Source of the DNA: Streptomyces sp. SKN60
GTDB taxonomy: Bacteria; Actinomycetota; Actinomycetes; Streptomycetales; Streptomycetaceae
Assembly (NCBI RefSeq): GCF_026236535.1
Contig: NZ_JAHTMW010000018.1
Span: forward strand, 91,111 to 155,110
Direction of reading: 5' to 3'
Length of the DNA stretch: 64,000 bases
The notes under the pieces were generated by a model. It did no database searches. It saw nothing but the letters and a program-made list of their open reading frames with translations, and had not been told where the DNA came from. The stretch's first letter is position 1, and each line of letters starts with the position of its first letter. This document shows, piece after piece, positions 32,328 through 40,363 of this stretch. The position numbers and the translations under genes are program-made.

Positions 32328-33670
32328 AGCTTGCGCTTCTTCTTCAGGTGGGTGAGCAGGTCGTCGTACATGCCGCCGTCGTTGGCGAACATGGCCACGT
32401 TGCGGGCGGAGGCGAACCAGGACTCGCTGGACGGCTTGATCTGCCGGGCCGCCTGCAGCAGGTCCCTGGTGGTGATCATGCGGATGGTGCCGGTACGGGC
32501 GGAGTCGAGGAGCGCGGCCTCGGCGGCGGACTCGCAGACATGGGCGAGGTCGGCGCCGGAGAAGTCCTCGGTCGCCTTGGCGATCTTTCCGAGGTCGACG
32601 GACTCGATGGGCCGCTCGCGCAGGTGGTAGCGGAGGATCGCCTCGCGGGCCGGGGCGTCCGGGGGCAGGACGAGCAGGGTGCGGTCGAGGCGGCCGGGCC
32701 GGCGGAGGGCGAGGTCCACGTCCCAGGGGACGTTGGTGGCGGCGAGCACGAACACGCCCTCGTTGCGGTCGCCGTCGACGCCGTCGAGCTCGGTGAGCAG
32801 CTGGTTGACGACATTGCGCAGTCCGCTGTGGTGCATGCGGGAGCGCTTGGCGCCCAGCGCGTCCAGCTCGTCGAGGAAGACGACGCAGGGGGCCTGGCGG
32901 CGGGCGGTCTCGAAGATGTCGTGGACGTTGCGCTCGGAGGTCCCGATGTACATGTCGAGGATGTCCGCGAGCGACACCGACAGGAAGGACGCGCCGAGTT
33001 CGCCCGCGACGGCCCGCGCGATGAACGTCTTGCCGCAGCCGGGCGGGCCGTACAGGAGCAGTCCGCCGCGCAGCGACTTGCCGTAGAGGCGGCGCAGTTC
33101 GGGGTTGCGCATGGGCGCGAGGAAGGCCGCCTCCAGGCGCTCCTTGACCTCCCGCATGCCGCCGACGTCAGCGAGTCGTACGGCTCCGGGCGCGTCGACC
33201 TCCCAGGCGGTGGCGTCGCCGGGGTCGCCGAAGCCCTCGGAGGTCAGCGGCACCTCCAGGCCGGTGCCGGCGCCTGCGCCGGTGCCCGTGTCGTCGCCGT
33301 GGCCGCCGTCGGTGAACCGGGGGCCGACGAGGTCCGCGACCTCCTGCTCGGCGGCGGCCCAGTCGAAGGCGGGCGGATCGGCGGGGGTGCTCAACGCCGG
33401 CGCGTCGGCGGGCGCGGCCGGGGTGGCGGGCACCGGCGGGGTGGCGGGCGGCGGGGGCTGGGCCGGTAGGCCCATCGCACGGGCCATCAGGTCGCGGGCG
33501 GCCGGGTCGCCGGGGGCGTGCTGGAGGGCGGCCGCCGCCTGGCCGACGGCCTCGTCGTGGTGTCCCTCCGCGAGGAGCAGCTCGGCGAAGTGCAGCCGCA
33601 GCGGGACGTCTTCGGGGGCGGCGGCCACGGCGGCGCGCAGGCTGCGGAGCAGCGGGGACTCGTCGGACAT
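32324..33670 (-). CDS. AAA+ ATPase with N-terminal TPR region
   Basis: A 448-residue protein. Residues 1-65 form a TPR-like pair (LRLHFAELLLAEGHHDEAVG), 70-105 are a Pro/Ala linker, and 165-448 are a classic AAA+ module. It shows Walker A GPPGCGKT (208-215), Walker B VVFLDELDAL, sensor/second-region ATNVPWDVDLALRRPGRLDR and a lid with DFSGADLAHVCESAAEAAL. It is close to the FtsH/p97/spastin type but has no protease or membrane part. The ATG at 33670 is taken because the TPR begins there. It is coupled by a 4-base overlap to the TPR membrane protein, which may tether it. Confidence 0.9.
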   Translation of the reverse strand: MSDESPLLRSLRAAVAAAPEDVPLRLHFAELLLAEGHHDEAVGQAAAALQHAPGDPAARDLMARAMGLPAQPPPPATPPVPATPAAPADAPALSTPADPPAFDWAAAEQEVADLVGPRFTDGGHGDDTGTGAGAGTGLEVPLTSEGFGDPGDATAWEVDAPGAVRLADVGGMREVKERLEAAFLAPMRNPELRRLYGKSLRGGLLLYGPPGCGKTFIARAVAGELGASFLSVSLADILDMYIGTSERNVHDIFETARRQAPCVVFLDELDALGAKRSRMHHSGLRNVVNQLLTELDGVDGDRNEGVFVLAATNVPWDVDLALRRPGRLDRTLLVLPPDAPAREAILRYHLRERPIESVDLGKIAKATEDFSGADLAHVCESAAEAALLDSARTGTIRMITTRDLLQAARQIKPSSESWFASARNVAMFANDGGMYDDLLTHLKKKRKL

Positions 33671-33728
33671 GGGCCCCAGCCTAGAAAGCGGCGGTGGCCG
33701 CCCGTGCACCGGGTGTCGGCACCCGGTG

Positions 33729-33935
33729 TCAGGAGGAGGTGCGGTCCGCGCGGCCGGCGAGCACGGTCCGCAGCAGACCGGCGACGGCCGTCGCGCCGCC
33801 GAGGACCATCAGCACCACGCCGACCTTGGTGAGGGTGAACACGGGTATCTCGACATCGGCCGTGAACAGCTTGAGGCCCAGGCCGACCAGGAAGGTGATG
33901 CCTCCTTCGAGGAGGTTCTTGGTTCCGCGGTGCAT
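33729..33935 (-). CDS. Small two-helix membrane protein (DUF5708-like)
   Basis: A 68-residue protein with two hydrophobic helices (LEGGITFLVGLGLKLF and LTKVGVVLMVLGGATAVAGLL) joined by TADVEIPVFT. It resembles small Streptomyces membrane proteins of the DUF5708 type; that match is from memory. The function is unknown. It runs in the same direction as the AAA+ gene, 58 bases upstream of its start. Confidence 0.65.
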   Translation of the reverse strand: MHRGTKNLLEGGITFLVGLGLKLFTADVEIPVFTLTKVGVVLMVLGGATAVAGLLRTVLAGRADRTSS

Positions 33936-34027
33936 CGTGATCGTGACAGCCTCTCGTGGGACGGGGACGGCGGTGTCCTCAGCGTAGGCAGCCGACAGCC
34001 CCGGCCTCCTCGCCCTCGTGGACGAGA

Positions 34028-34055
34028 CCGGCCTCCGTCGTTCGACGGAGGCCGG
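34028..34055 (-). terminator. Terminator hairpin with TTCG loop
   Basis: CCGGCCTCCGTCG and its complement CGACGGAGGCCGG form a 12- or 13-bp stem closed by a stable TTCG-type loop, 38 bases after the stop of the Gly/Arg-rich protein gene on the minus strand. Confidence 0.8.
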
Positions 34056-34062
34056 GTGGTGC

Positions 34063-34086
34063 GAGAGGCGGTACGAGAGGCGGTAC
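34063..34086. repeat. Tandem 12-base repeat, two copies
   Basis: GAGAGGCGGTAC occurs twice in direct tandem, with the first four bases repeated a third time, just beyond the 3' end of the gene at 34094. Probably a replication-slippage product with no known role. Confidence 0.7.
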
Positions 34087-34093
34087 GAGGGCG

Positions 34094-34789
34094 TCAGGAG
34101 CGGCCTCGGGTGCGGCGGTTCCCGCCCGAGCCGCCCTGGCCGCCGCGTCCTCCCTGGCCACCGCCACCGCCACCACGTCCGCCGCCACCACCGCCGCCGC
34201 GGGAGCGCCTGCGGTGCGGGGAGGGCACGGGGGCGCCGGCACCGCCGGCGGCCTCCGGGGAGGAGAACATCATCGGCACGGCGGGCGGGACCGGGGCGCC
34301 GGGCGCGGCCGGAGCGGGCGAGACCGCCGGTGCCGGGCCCGCGGAGGCCGCCGCCGCGGACGCCGACGCGGCGGCGGCGCGGGCGGCGAGCGAGTCACGG
34401 CCGGTGGAGGCGCCGCCGGCGCCGGCCAGGACGGACGCGTGGGAGATCAGCGGCGCGCAGGCCTGGCAGATCTCGGCGAGGGTCCAGACCTCGGCGATCA
34501 CCGGGTTGTGGATGAGGACGAGCAGCGTCCGGCCCGTGCAGGTGGTGCGGGCACTGTGGTGCCGGCAGTCGCTCGCCCCGCAGGCGCAGGCGGCGTTCGG
34601 GCGGACGGTTGCCAGGCGGGCGTGGGCGCGGACGTGCTCGGCGGCGAAGGTCCGCAGGGACGCGAGGTCCTTCGATCGGGCCGGCATGCGGCAGCCCGGC
34701 GTGGTGCAGGTGACCGTCGCCGAGTGGTCGGGGTGACCCGTGAGGCGGATCGTCCAGGTCCGGCCTGGCACACGTGATCCAGGGAGCAT
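34094..34789 (-). CDS. Cys/His-rich protein with a Gly/Arg-rich tail
   Basis: A 231-residue protein of unknown function. The N-terminal half has cysteines and histidines spaced like metal sites (CTTPGCRMP, HVRAHAR, CACGASDCRHH, CQACAP). A low-complexity Ala/Pro stretch follows. The last 40 residues are RGG-like: RRRSRGGGGGGGRGGGGGGQ and onwards to RRTRGRS. RGG tails bind RNA or promote condensates in eukaryotes, and a nucleic-acid role is only a guess here. The ATG at 34789 is favoured over a TTG two codons upstream. Confidence 0.68.
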   Translation of the reverse strand: MLPGSRVPGRTWTIRLTGHPDHSATVTCTTPGCRMPARSKDLASLRTFAAEHVRAHARLATVRPNAACACGASDCRHHSARTTCTGRTLLVLIHNPVIAEVWTLAEICQACAPLISHASVLAGAGGASTGRDSLAARAAAASASAAAASAGPAPAVSPAPAAPGAPVPPAVPMMFSSPEAAGGAGAPVPSPHRRRSRGGGGGGGRGGGGGGQGGRGGQGGSGGNRRTRGRS

Positions 34790-35017
34790 GCTCAACGCGC
34801 ACGTTTCCGTTCAGGTGAGAGGGGTGTTGGCCATGGTTTTACCCCGTGCGCGCCACAGGTTCACATCCGGACCCCCTCGGACCGCGCGTGGCGGCCGGAT
34901 CCGGCCCCCGGACGGGCGCATTTCCGCCGCCCGGGCGGTGTGCGGTGGCGGGCCGGGGACGGGACACGGAGCATGGAAATCAACTCGTGGAGATCGACGA
35001 GTGGCGGGAGTGTCCGC

Positions 35018-35497
35018 ATGAGCGAGAACGCGGCCGAGAACGAGGCCGGGAACGAGGCCTGGGGCGATCAGGTGTATCAGCCCGACGGCAGCGAGGTGCA
35101 GGACGACGCGGGGCTGCTCGATGCCTCCGACACGCTGGACGGCCCCCTCGACAGCCCCCTCGACGAGGGGTACGCGCCGCCGGACCGCCCGTGGGCCGTG
35201 GAGCACACGGGAGTCACGGCGGCCGAGCGGCTGCGCGGCGAGTCCCTGGACCAGCGGCTCGCCGAGGAGCAGCCGGACGACGCGCCGGACCTCGACTGGG
35301 ACGGCGTCGGGGACACCATGGACACCGACGGCGAGCCGCTGGACGGCGAGGTCGGCAACCGCCGCTCGGGCCGGCTGGTCGCCCTGGACGACGGGCGCGC
35401 CCTCTCGCCCCTCGAGGGCTACGCCCGTGACGTCGGCATCGACGGCGGCGCGGCCTCCGCCGAGGAGGCGGCGATGCACCTGGTCGACGAGGAGTGA
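35018..35497 (+). CDS. DUF5709 domain protein
   Basis: A 159-residue very acidic protein of the actinobacterial DUF5709 family. Recognisable blocks are VYQPDGSEVQDDAGLLDASD, TLDGPLDSPLDEGYAPPDRP, WAVEHTGVTAAERLRGESLD, QRLAEEQPDD and SAEEAAMHLVDE. It is probably cytosolic and intrinsically disordered in part. Function is unknown; members often lie near stress genes, here just before the ectoine cluster. GGGAG precedes the ATG by about 7 bases. The frame is open upstream without a better start. Confidence 0.85.
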   Translation: MSENAAENEAGNEAWGDQVYQPDGSEVQDDAGLLDASDTLDGPLDSPLDEGYAPPDRPWAVEHTGVTAAERLRGESLDQRLAEEQPDDAPDLDWDGVGDTMDTDGEPLDGEVGNRRSGRLVALDDGRALSPLEGYARDVGIDGGAASAEEAAMHLVDEE

Positions 35498-35876
35498 CGG
35501 CGAGGACGCGGAGGGTGGCGGGCGGCCCGGCGCGGCCGGGGACCGACCTCCGATACGGGTGGATGCGCAGGCCGCGGCGCGGGCGGCGGCACCCGGTGCC
35601 GCGGGCCCGGTGAACCCGTACTTCTGACCCCGTCGCGCCGCTTCAAACGCGAAGCGGGGTAGGTTCTCACGGAAGTCTGAGGTCCGCGTCAAGACCCCGC
35701 CAGCCGTTACCCAGTCGTGACAATCGGGCATTTCGCCCCGGGATCGCCCGGTTCGCCTGGCACGAAGTGACAGACTTCCCCGGCGGTATCCGCCCGCGCA
35801 CCTATCGCACTTCCCGCCGCCCCGCAAGGCTGCCGCGCCAGGAAGTTCGCCCTGCCGCTCGGTAGCTTCGGCGCAC
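35498..35876. other. 379-base non-coding stretch before ectA
   Basis: No convincing gene was found. A short GTG frame ending in PVNPYF (35560s-35627) lacks a ribosome-binding site and was not accepted. The right end holds the presumed ectA promoter. The middle has a GTGACA pair (about 35717 and 35767) and is less GC-rich than its surroundings, as expected for regulatory DNA controlling the osmoprotectant genes. Confidence 0.55.
35840..35868 (+). promoter_or_regulatory. Candidate ectA promoter giving a leaderless message
   Basis: TAGCTT at 35863-35868 is an acceptable actinobacterial -10. Its end is 8 bases from the ectA ATG, so transcription would start at or next to the A of the start codon. 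The -35 region 17 bases upstream (AGGAAG) is weak, which fits control by an alternative sigma factor or activator. No Shine-Dalgarno precedes either possible ATG (35877 or 35892). Confidence 0.42.
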
Positions 35877-36482
35877 ATGACCGCAGCACACATGACGTCC
35901 CCGAAGACCGCCGTCGACATCGGACCCGCCCGCCCGGCGGACGGTGCGGACCTCTGGCGGATCGCCCGGGGGGCCGAGGGCCTGGACCTCAACTCGCCCT
36001 ACAGCTATCTGCTGTGGTGCCGCGACTTCGCGGCCACGTCGGCGGTCGCCCGGGACGCCTCGGGACGGCCCGTGGGCTTCGTGACCGGATATCTGCGGCC
36101 CGAGGCGCCGGAGACGCTCTTCGTCTGGCAGGTCGCCGTCGACGATTCGCATCGCGGAACCGGGGTAGCCGGAGCACTGCTCGACGCCCTGGCCGAGCGG
36201 CTGACGGCCGAGGGGCGCGGGCCGAGCCGGCTGGAGGCCACGGTCACTCCGGGGAACGTGGCCTCGGACCGGCTGTTCCGATCGTTCGCACGCCGCCGCG
36301 GGGCGGCCCTGACCCGGGAGGTCCTGTTCCCCGCCGACGCCTTCCCGGACGCCGGCGACCCGACCGACCCCGGCACCCCGACCGACCCCGGCACCCCGCA
36401 CGACCAGGCCGACCAGGCCACCACGGCCGCACCGGCTCACGAGCCGGAGCTGCTGTACCGCATCGGGCCGCTGGCGCGCTGA
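35877..36482 (+). CDS. ectA: L-2,4-diaminobutyrate N-acetyltransferase EctA
   Basis: A 201-residue GNAT acetyltransferase catalysing the second step of ectoine synthesis, acetylating the gamma-amine of diaminobutyrate. The fold is visible as IGPARPADGADLWRIARG, LNSPYSYLLWCRDF (substrate pocket), LFVWQVAVDDSHRGTGVAGALL (acetyl-CoA loop HRGTGVAG) and ATVTPGNVASDRLF. A Pro/Asp/Thr insertion of direct repeats (DPGTPTDPGTP) near the C-terminus is encoded by two 18-base DNA repeats around 36361-36396. It is the first gene of ectABCD. Confidence 0.95.
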   Translation: MTAAHMTSPKTAVDIGPARPADGADLWRIARGAEGLDLNSPYSYLLWCRDFAATSAVARDASGRPVGFVTGYLRPEAPETLFVWQVAVDDSHRGTGVAGALLDALAERLTAEGRGPSRLEATVTPGNVASDRLFRSFARRRGAALTREVLFPADAFPDAGDPTDPGTPTDPGTPHDQADQATTAAPAHEPELLYRIGPLAR

Positions 36483-36540
36483 CCCCGCGCCACCGGCCCG
36501 ACCACCCCCGAAACACCGAGAACCGAGATACGGGAGAACC

Positions 36541-37824
36541 GTGACCCTCACCGACATCGCCCCGTCCGTCTTCGAGACCGTCGAATCCGAGGTGCGCAGC
36601 TACTGCCGCGCCTGGCCGGTGGTCTTCGAGCAGGCCCGCGGGAGCCGGCTGTACGACGAGCACGGGCGGCCCTACCTCGACTTCTTCGCCGGCGCCGGCT
36701 CCCTCAACTACGGGCACAACAACCCGGTGCTCAAGCGGGCGCTACTCGACTACCTGGCCGGCGACGGCGTCACCCACGGCCTCGACATGTCGACCACCGC
36801 CAAACGCGACTTCCTGGAGACCTTCCGCTCGGTGGTCCTGGAGCCCCGTGCGCTGCCCTACAAGGTGATGTTCCCGGGCCCGACCGGCACCAACGCCGTG
36901 GAGGCCGCGCTGAAGCTGGCCCGCAAGGTCACCGGCCGGGAGACGGTGGTCTCCTTCACCAACGCGTTCCACGGCATGTCGCTCGGCTCGCTCGCCGCGA
37001 CCGGCAACGCCGCCAAGCGGGCCGGCGCGGGCGTCCCGCTGCCGCATGTGACGCGGATGCCGTACGACCACTACCTGGACGGCCGGATGCCGGACTTCCT
37101 GTGGTTCGAGCGGCTGCTCGCCGATCCCGGCTCCGGCCTCGACCGCCCGGCGGCCGTCATCGTCGAGACGGTGCAGGGCGAGGGCGGCATCAACGTCGCC
37201 CGCGCCGAGTGGCTGCGCGGCCTCGCGGACCTGTGCCGGCGGCACGACATGCTGCTGATCGTCGACGACGTGCAGATGGGCTGCGGCCGGACCGGCGACT
37301 TCTTCTCCTTCGAGGAGGCCGGCATCACCCCGGACATCGTGGCGCTGTCCAAGTCCATCAGCGGCTACGGCCTGCCGATGGCGCTGTGCCTGTTTCGGCC
37401 GGAGCTCGACCAGTGGCAGCCGGGCGAGCACAACGGCACCTTCCGCGGCAACAACCCCGCCTTCGTCACCGCCACCGCCACACTCGACACCTACTGGCGC
37501 GACGACACCCTGCGCGACCGGACCCTGGCCCGGGCCGCGCGCGTCGAGGGCGCGCTCGGCGACCTGCTCGGCGAGGACGGGCGCTCGGCCGTCTCGTTCC
37601 GCGGCCGCGGCCTCGTCTGGGGCCTGGAGTTCGCCGACGGGAAGCAGGCCGCGGCCGTGTGCCGCCGGGCCTTCGAGCTCGGGCTGCTCCTGGAGACCTC
37701 CGGGCCGTACGACGAGGTGGTCAAGCTGCTGCCGCCGCTGACCGCGACGGACGACGAGCTCGACGAGGGCCTCGGCATCCTGGCCCGTTCCGTGCGGCAC
37801 GCCGCCGACGGCCTCGCCGCCTGA
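36541..37824 (+). CDS. ectB: Diaminobutyrate-2-oxoglutarate transaminase EctB
   Basis: A 427-residue class III PLP aminotransferase that makes L-2,4-diaminobutyrate from aspartate semialdehyde and glutamate, the first committed step to ectoine. Seen are GPTGTNAVEAALKLARKVTG, NAFHGMSLGSLAATGN, the PLP-anchoring Asp in IVDDVQMGCGRTG and the Schiff-base Lys in ALSKSISGYGLPMAL. The start is GTG, 58 bases after ectA. The 141-base gap to ectC carries a run of CCCCG units. Confidence 0.97.
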   Translation: MTLTDIAPSVFETVESEVRSYCRAWPVVFEQARGSRLYDEHGRPYLDFFAGAGSLNYGHNNPVLKRALLDYLAGDGVTHGLDMSTTAKRDFLETFRSVVLEPRALPYKVMFPGPTGTNAVEAALKLARKVTGRETVVSFTNAFHGMSLGSLAATGNAAKRAGAGVPLPHVTRMPYDHYLDGRMPDFLWFERLLADPGSGLDRPAAVIVETVQGEGGINVARAEWLRGLADLCRRHDMLLIVDDVQMGCGRTGDFFSFEEAGITPDIVALSKSISGYGLPMALCLFRPELDQWQPGEHNGTFRGNNPAFVTATATLDTYWRDDTLRDRTLARAARVEGALGDLLGEDGRSAVSFRGRGLVWGLEFADGKQAAAVCRRAFELGLLLETSGPYDEVVKLLPPLTATDDELDEGLGILARSVRHAADGLAA

Positions 37825-37965
37825 CCGGCACGCCCAGACCGGCGCCGCACGCCGCGCTCCAGGGGCCCCGCGCCGGGGGCCGCCGCCCCGCCCCGCCCCG
37901 CCCCGTACCACCCGCACCGCATCCCTATCGCCCGCCCCGCCCCGTACGCCCGAAAGGCCCACCGC

Positions 37966-38388
37966 ATGATCGTCCGCAGTTTCGCCGAGATCGAGAACAC
38001 CGAGCGGCACGTCCGCGCCGCCTCCGGCACGTGGGAGAGCAAGCGGATCGTGCTCGCCCGTGAGCGGGTCGGCTTCTCCCTGCACGAGACGGTGCTGTAC
38101 GCCGGGACCGAGACGTCGATGTGGTACGCGAACCACATCGAGGCCGTCGTGTGCACCGCCGGCGAGGCAGAGCTCACCGACCACGAGACCGGCCGGACGT
38201 ACACCATCGTGCCCGGGACGATGTATCTGCTCGACGGGCACGAGCGGCACACCCTCAAGGTCAAGCAGGACTTCCGCTGTCTGTGCGTCTTCAACCCGCC
38301 GGTCACCGGCCGCGAGGACCACGACGAGAACGGGGTCTACCCGCTCCTCACCGAGCCGGACGCGGACCCGGACCCGGACCTGGTCTGA
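37966..38388 (+). CDS. ectC: L-ectoine synthase EctC
   Basis: A 140-residue cupin that cyclises N-gamma-acetyl-diaminobutyrate to ectoine. The N-terminus MIVRSFAEIENTERHVRA and the core SMWYANHIEAVVCTAGEAEL (cupin motif 1 with the metal Glu) are diagnostic. PGTMYLLDGHERHTL provides motif 2. GAAAGGCC precedes the ATG. The C-terminus ends with the Asp/Pro repeat DADPDPD. It is in the ectABCD operon. Confidence 0.97.
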   Translation: MIVRSFAEIENTERHVRAASGTWESKRIVLARERVGFSLHETVLYAGTETSMWYANHIEAVVCTAGEAELTDHETGRTYTIVPGTMYLLDGHERHTLKVKQDFRCLCVFNPPVTGREDHDENGVYPLLTEPDADPDPDLV

Positions 38389-38445
38389 TCCCCTCCCCCT
38401 GCCCCGCACACACCCTCCGTACGAGATTGGAAGGCGCCACCCGTC

Positions 38446-39345
38446 ATGACCTCCGCACCCACCCGTCCCGTCGACCTCTATCCCACCCGCGGCCCCGAGG
38501 AGCAGCTGATCGGCCGCAAGGACCCCGTGGTGTGGTCCGAGCCCGGCACGCCCGGCCCGTTCTGGGCCCGTGAACTGGAGGAGTTCGAGCGCGACGGCTT
38601 CGTCACGGTCGACGAGCTGGTCACCGCGGACGAGGTCACCGGACTGCGGGCCGAGCTGGACCGGCTGGTCTCCGATCCGGCCGTGCGCGCGGACGAGCGC
38701 TCGATCGTCGAGCCGCGCTCGCAGGAGATCCGCTCGGTGTTCGAGGTGCACCGGATCAGCGAGGTCTTCGCCCGGCTCGCCGCCGACCCGCGGATCGTCG
38801 GGCGGGCCCGGCAGATCCTCGGTTCCGAGGTGTACGTCCACCAGTCGCGCGTCAACGTCAAGCCGGGCTTCGGCGCCAGCGGCTTCTACTGGCACTCGGA
38901 CTTCGAGACCTGGCACGCCGAGGACGGGCTGCCGCAGATGCGGACCGTGTCGGTGTCGATCGCGCTCACCGCGAACCACACCACCAACGGCAGCCTGATG
39001 ATCATGCCCGGCTCGCACCGCACCTTCCTGGGGTGCGCGGGCGAGACACCGAAGGACAACTACAAGAAGTCGCTGCAGATGCAGGACGCCGGCACGCCGT
39101 CCGACGAGGCGCTCACGACCTTCGCGGACGCCTGCGGGATCCGTCACTTCACGGGTGCGCCGGGCTCGGCGACCTGGTTCGACTGCAACGCGATGCACGG
39201 CTCGGGCGACAACATCACGCCGTACCCGCGCAGCAATGTCTTCCTGGTGTTCAACAGCGTGGAGAACGCGCCCGAGCTGCCGTTCGCGGCGCCGGTCCGC
39301 CGGCCCTCCTTCATCGCCTCGCGCGACATCACGCCGCTCGGCTGA
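38446..39345 (+). CDS. ectD: Ectoine hydroxylase EctD
   Basis: A 299-residue Fe(II)/2-oxoglutarate dioxygenase that converts ectoine to 5-hydroxyectoine. The iron ligands are His and Asp in FYWHSDFETWHAEDG and the distal His in FDCNAMHGSGDNITPYPRSN, the family signature. SLMIMPGSHRTFLGCAGET supplies substrate contacts. It follows ectC by 57 bases. Its presence shows that both ectoine and hydroxyectoine are made. Confidence 0.97.
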   Translation: MTSAPTRPVDLYPTRGPEEQLIGRKDPVVWSEPGTPGPFWARELEEFERDGFVTVDELVTADEVTGLRAELDRLVSDPAVRADERSIVEPRSQEIRSVFEVHRISEVFARLAADPRIVGRARQILGSEVYVHQSRVNVKPGFGASGFYWHSDFETWHAEDGLPQMRTVSVSIALTANHTTNGSLMIMPGSHRTFLGCAGETPKDNYKKSLQMQDAGTPSDEALTTFADACGIRHFTGAPGSATWFDCNAMHGSGDNITPYPRSNVFLVFNSVENAPELPFAAPVRRPSFIASRDITPLG

Positions 39346-39350
39346 CCCTC

Positions 39351-39410
39351 CTGTCCCTTCCTGCCCCTTCCTGCCTCTTCCTGTCCCTTCGTCTCCCTTC
39401 CTGTCCCCTC
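39351..39410. repeat. Polypyrimidine decamer array between ectD and ehuB
   Basis: Five units close to CTGTCCCTTC, with a variant GTCTCCCTTC among them, run in tandem from 39351 to 39410, ending in a degenerate unit. With its flanks (39346-39421) the coding strand is almost entirely C and T. It is intergenic, 36 bases before the ehuB start. Such purine/pyrimidine-asymmetric DNA can form unusual structures and change length by slippage. Confidence 0.8.
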
Positions 39411-39445
39411 GCTCATTCCCCCGTCGCCCTACCGGAAGGACCGTC

Positions 39446-40363
39446 ATGTCCCGTCCCGCACACCTCGACCGGCGCGGATTCCTCGCTCTGGCCCCCGCCG
39501 TCGGGGTCGCCGGCCTGCTCGCCGGGTGCAGCCGCACGGAGGTGGGCACGGGCGCGCCGAAGGCGGACGCGGAGCTGCTGGCGAAGCTGCGCGACCAGGG
39601 CTTCGTACGGGTCGGCTTCGCCGGTGAGGCGCCGTACGGCTTCCAGGACGGCGACCGGCTCGCGGGCGAGGCTCCGGCGCTCCACCAGGAGGTGTTCTCG
39701 GCGCTCGGGGTTCGCGAACTGCGGCCCACGCTCACGGAGTTCGGCTCGCTCATCCCCGGGCTGCTTGCCGGCCGGTTCGACGTGGTGAGCGCCGGCATGT
39801 CGATCACGCCCGAGCGCTGCGCCAAGGTGATCTTCTCCGAGCCCGAGTTCATCTCCCCCACCGCGCTGATGGTGCGCAAGGGCAATCCGAAGCGGCTCGG
39901 CGATCTGGCGTCCGTGGCGCGGGCCGGTGCGACCGTGGGCGTCCTGTCGGCCGCGGTGGAGGCCTCGTACGCCAAGGCGGCGGGGGTGCCGGACGGTGCG
40001 GTGAAGACGCTGGCCAAGCAGCAGGACGGGCTCGACGCGCTGCTGGCCGGCCGGATCGACGCGTTCGCGCTGACCGGCATCTCGCTGCGCTGGCTGGCGC
40101 GGACCAACGCGGGTGCGGCGGTGGAGGTGACGGCCCCGTTCGTGCCCGAGGTGAACGGGGTCAAGCAGTGGAGCGCGGGCGGCGCCGTGTTCCGGCCGGG
40201 CGCCACGAGTCTGCGGGACGCCTTCAACCGGGAGCTGGCGCGGATCACCGGTGATCCGGGGCGCTATGTCCAACTGATCGGGCGCTATGGCTTCACCGAG
40301 CGCGAGGCTCCGCCGCGCACCCTGCGCACCGCGGATCTGTGCGCGGGCCGGGGAGCGGCGTGA
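39446..40363 (+). CDS. ehuB: Ectoine/hydroxyectoine ABC transporter substrate-binding lipoprotein EhuB
   Basis: A 305-residue family-3 solute-binding protein. The N-terminus has RRGFLALAP, a twin-arginine motif, followed by VGVAGLLAGC, a lipobox, so it is probably a Tat-exported lipoprotein. The mature part has RVGFAGEAPYGFQDGDRLAG, FDVVSAGMSITPERCAKVIFSE and VGVLSAAVEASYAK. Location between ectD and the permease genes identifies ectoine as substrate. It overlaps ehuC by GTGA. Confidence 0.94.
   Translation: MSRPAHLDRRGFLALAPAVGVAGLLAGCSRTEVGTGAPKADAELLAKLRDQGFVRVGFAGEAPYGFQDGDRLAGEAPALHQEVFSALGVRELRPTLTEFGSLIPGLLAGRFDVVSAGMSITPERCAKVIFSEPEFISPTALMVRKGNPKRLGDLASVARAGATVGVLSAAVEASYAKAAGVPDGAVKTLAKQQDGLDALLAGRIDAFALTGISLRWLARTNAGAAVEVTAPFVPEVNGVKQWSAGGAVFRPGATSLRDAFNRELARITGDPGRYVQLIGRYGFTEREAPPRTLRTADLCAGRGAA

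Noticed and set aside
35560..35627. Short frame ending in PVNPYF before ectA
   Set aside because: No ribosome-binding site, and it mostly overlaps the out-of-frame end of the DUF5709 gene.
37868..37945. CCCCG-rich stretch between ectB and ectC as a regulatory element
   Set aside because: Simple low-complexity sequence without symmetry or promoter match.
36742..40248. 1168-codon open frame antisense to the ectoine genes
   Set aside because: It lies opposite five recognised genes, is caused by GC skew of codon positions and encodes no motif.
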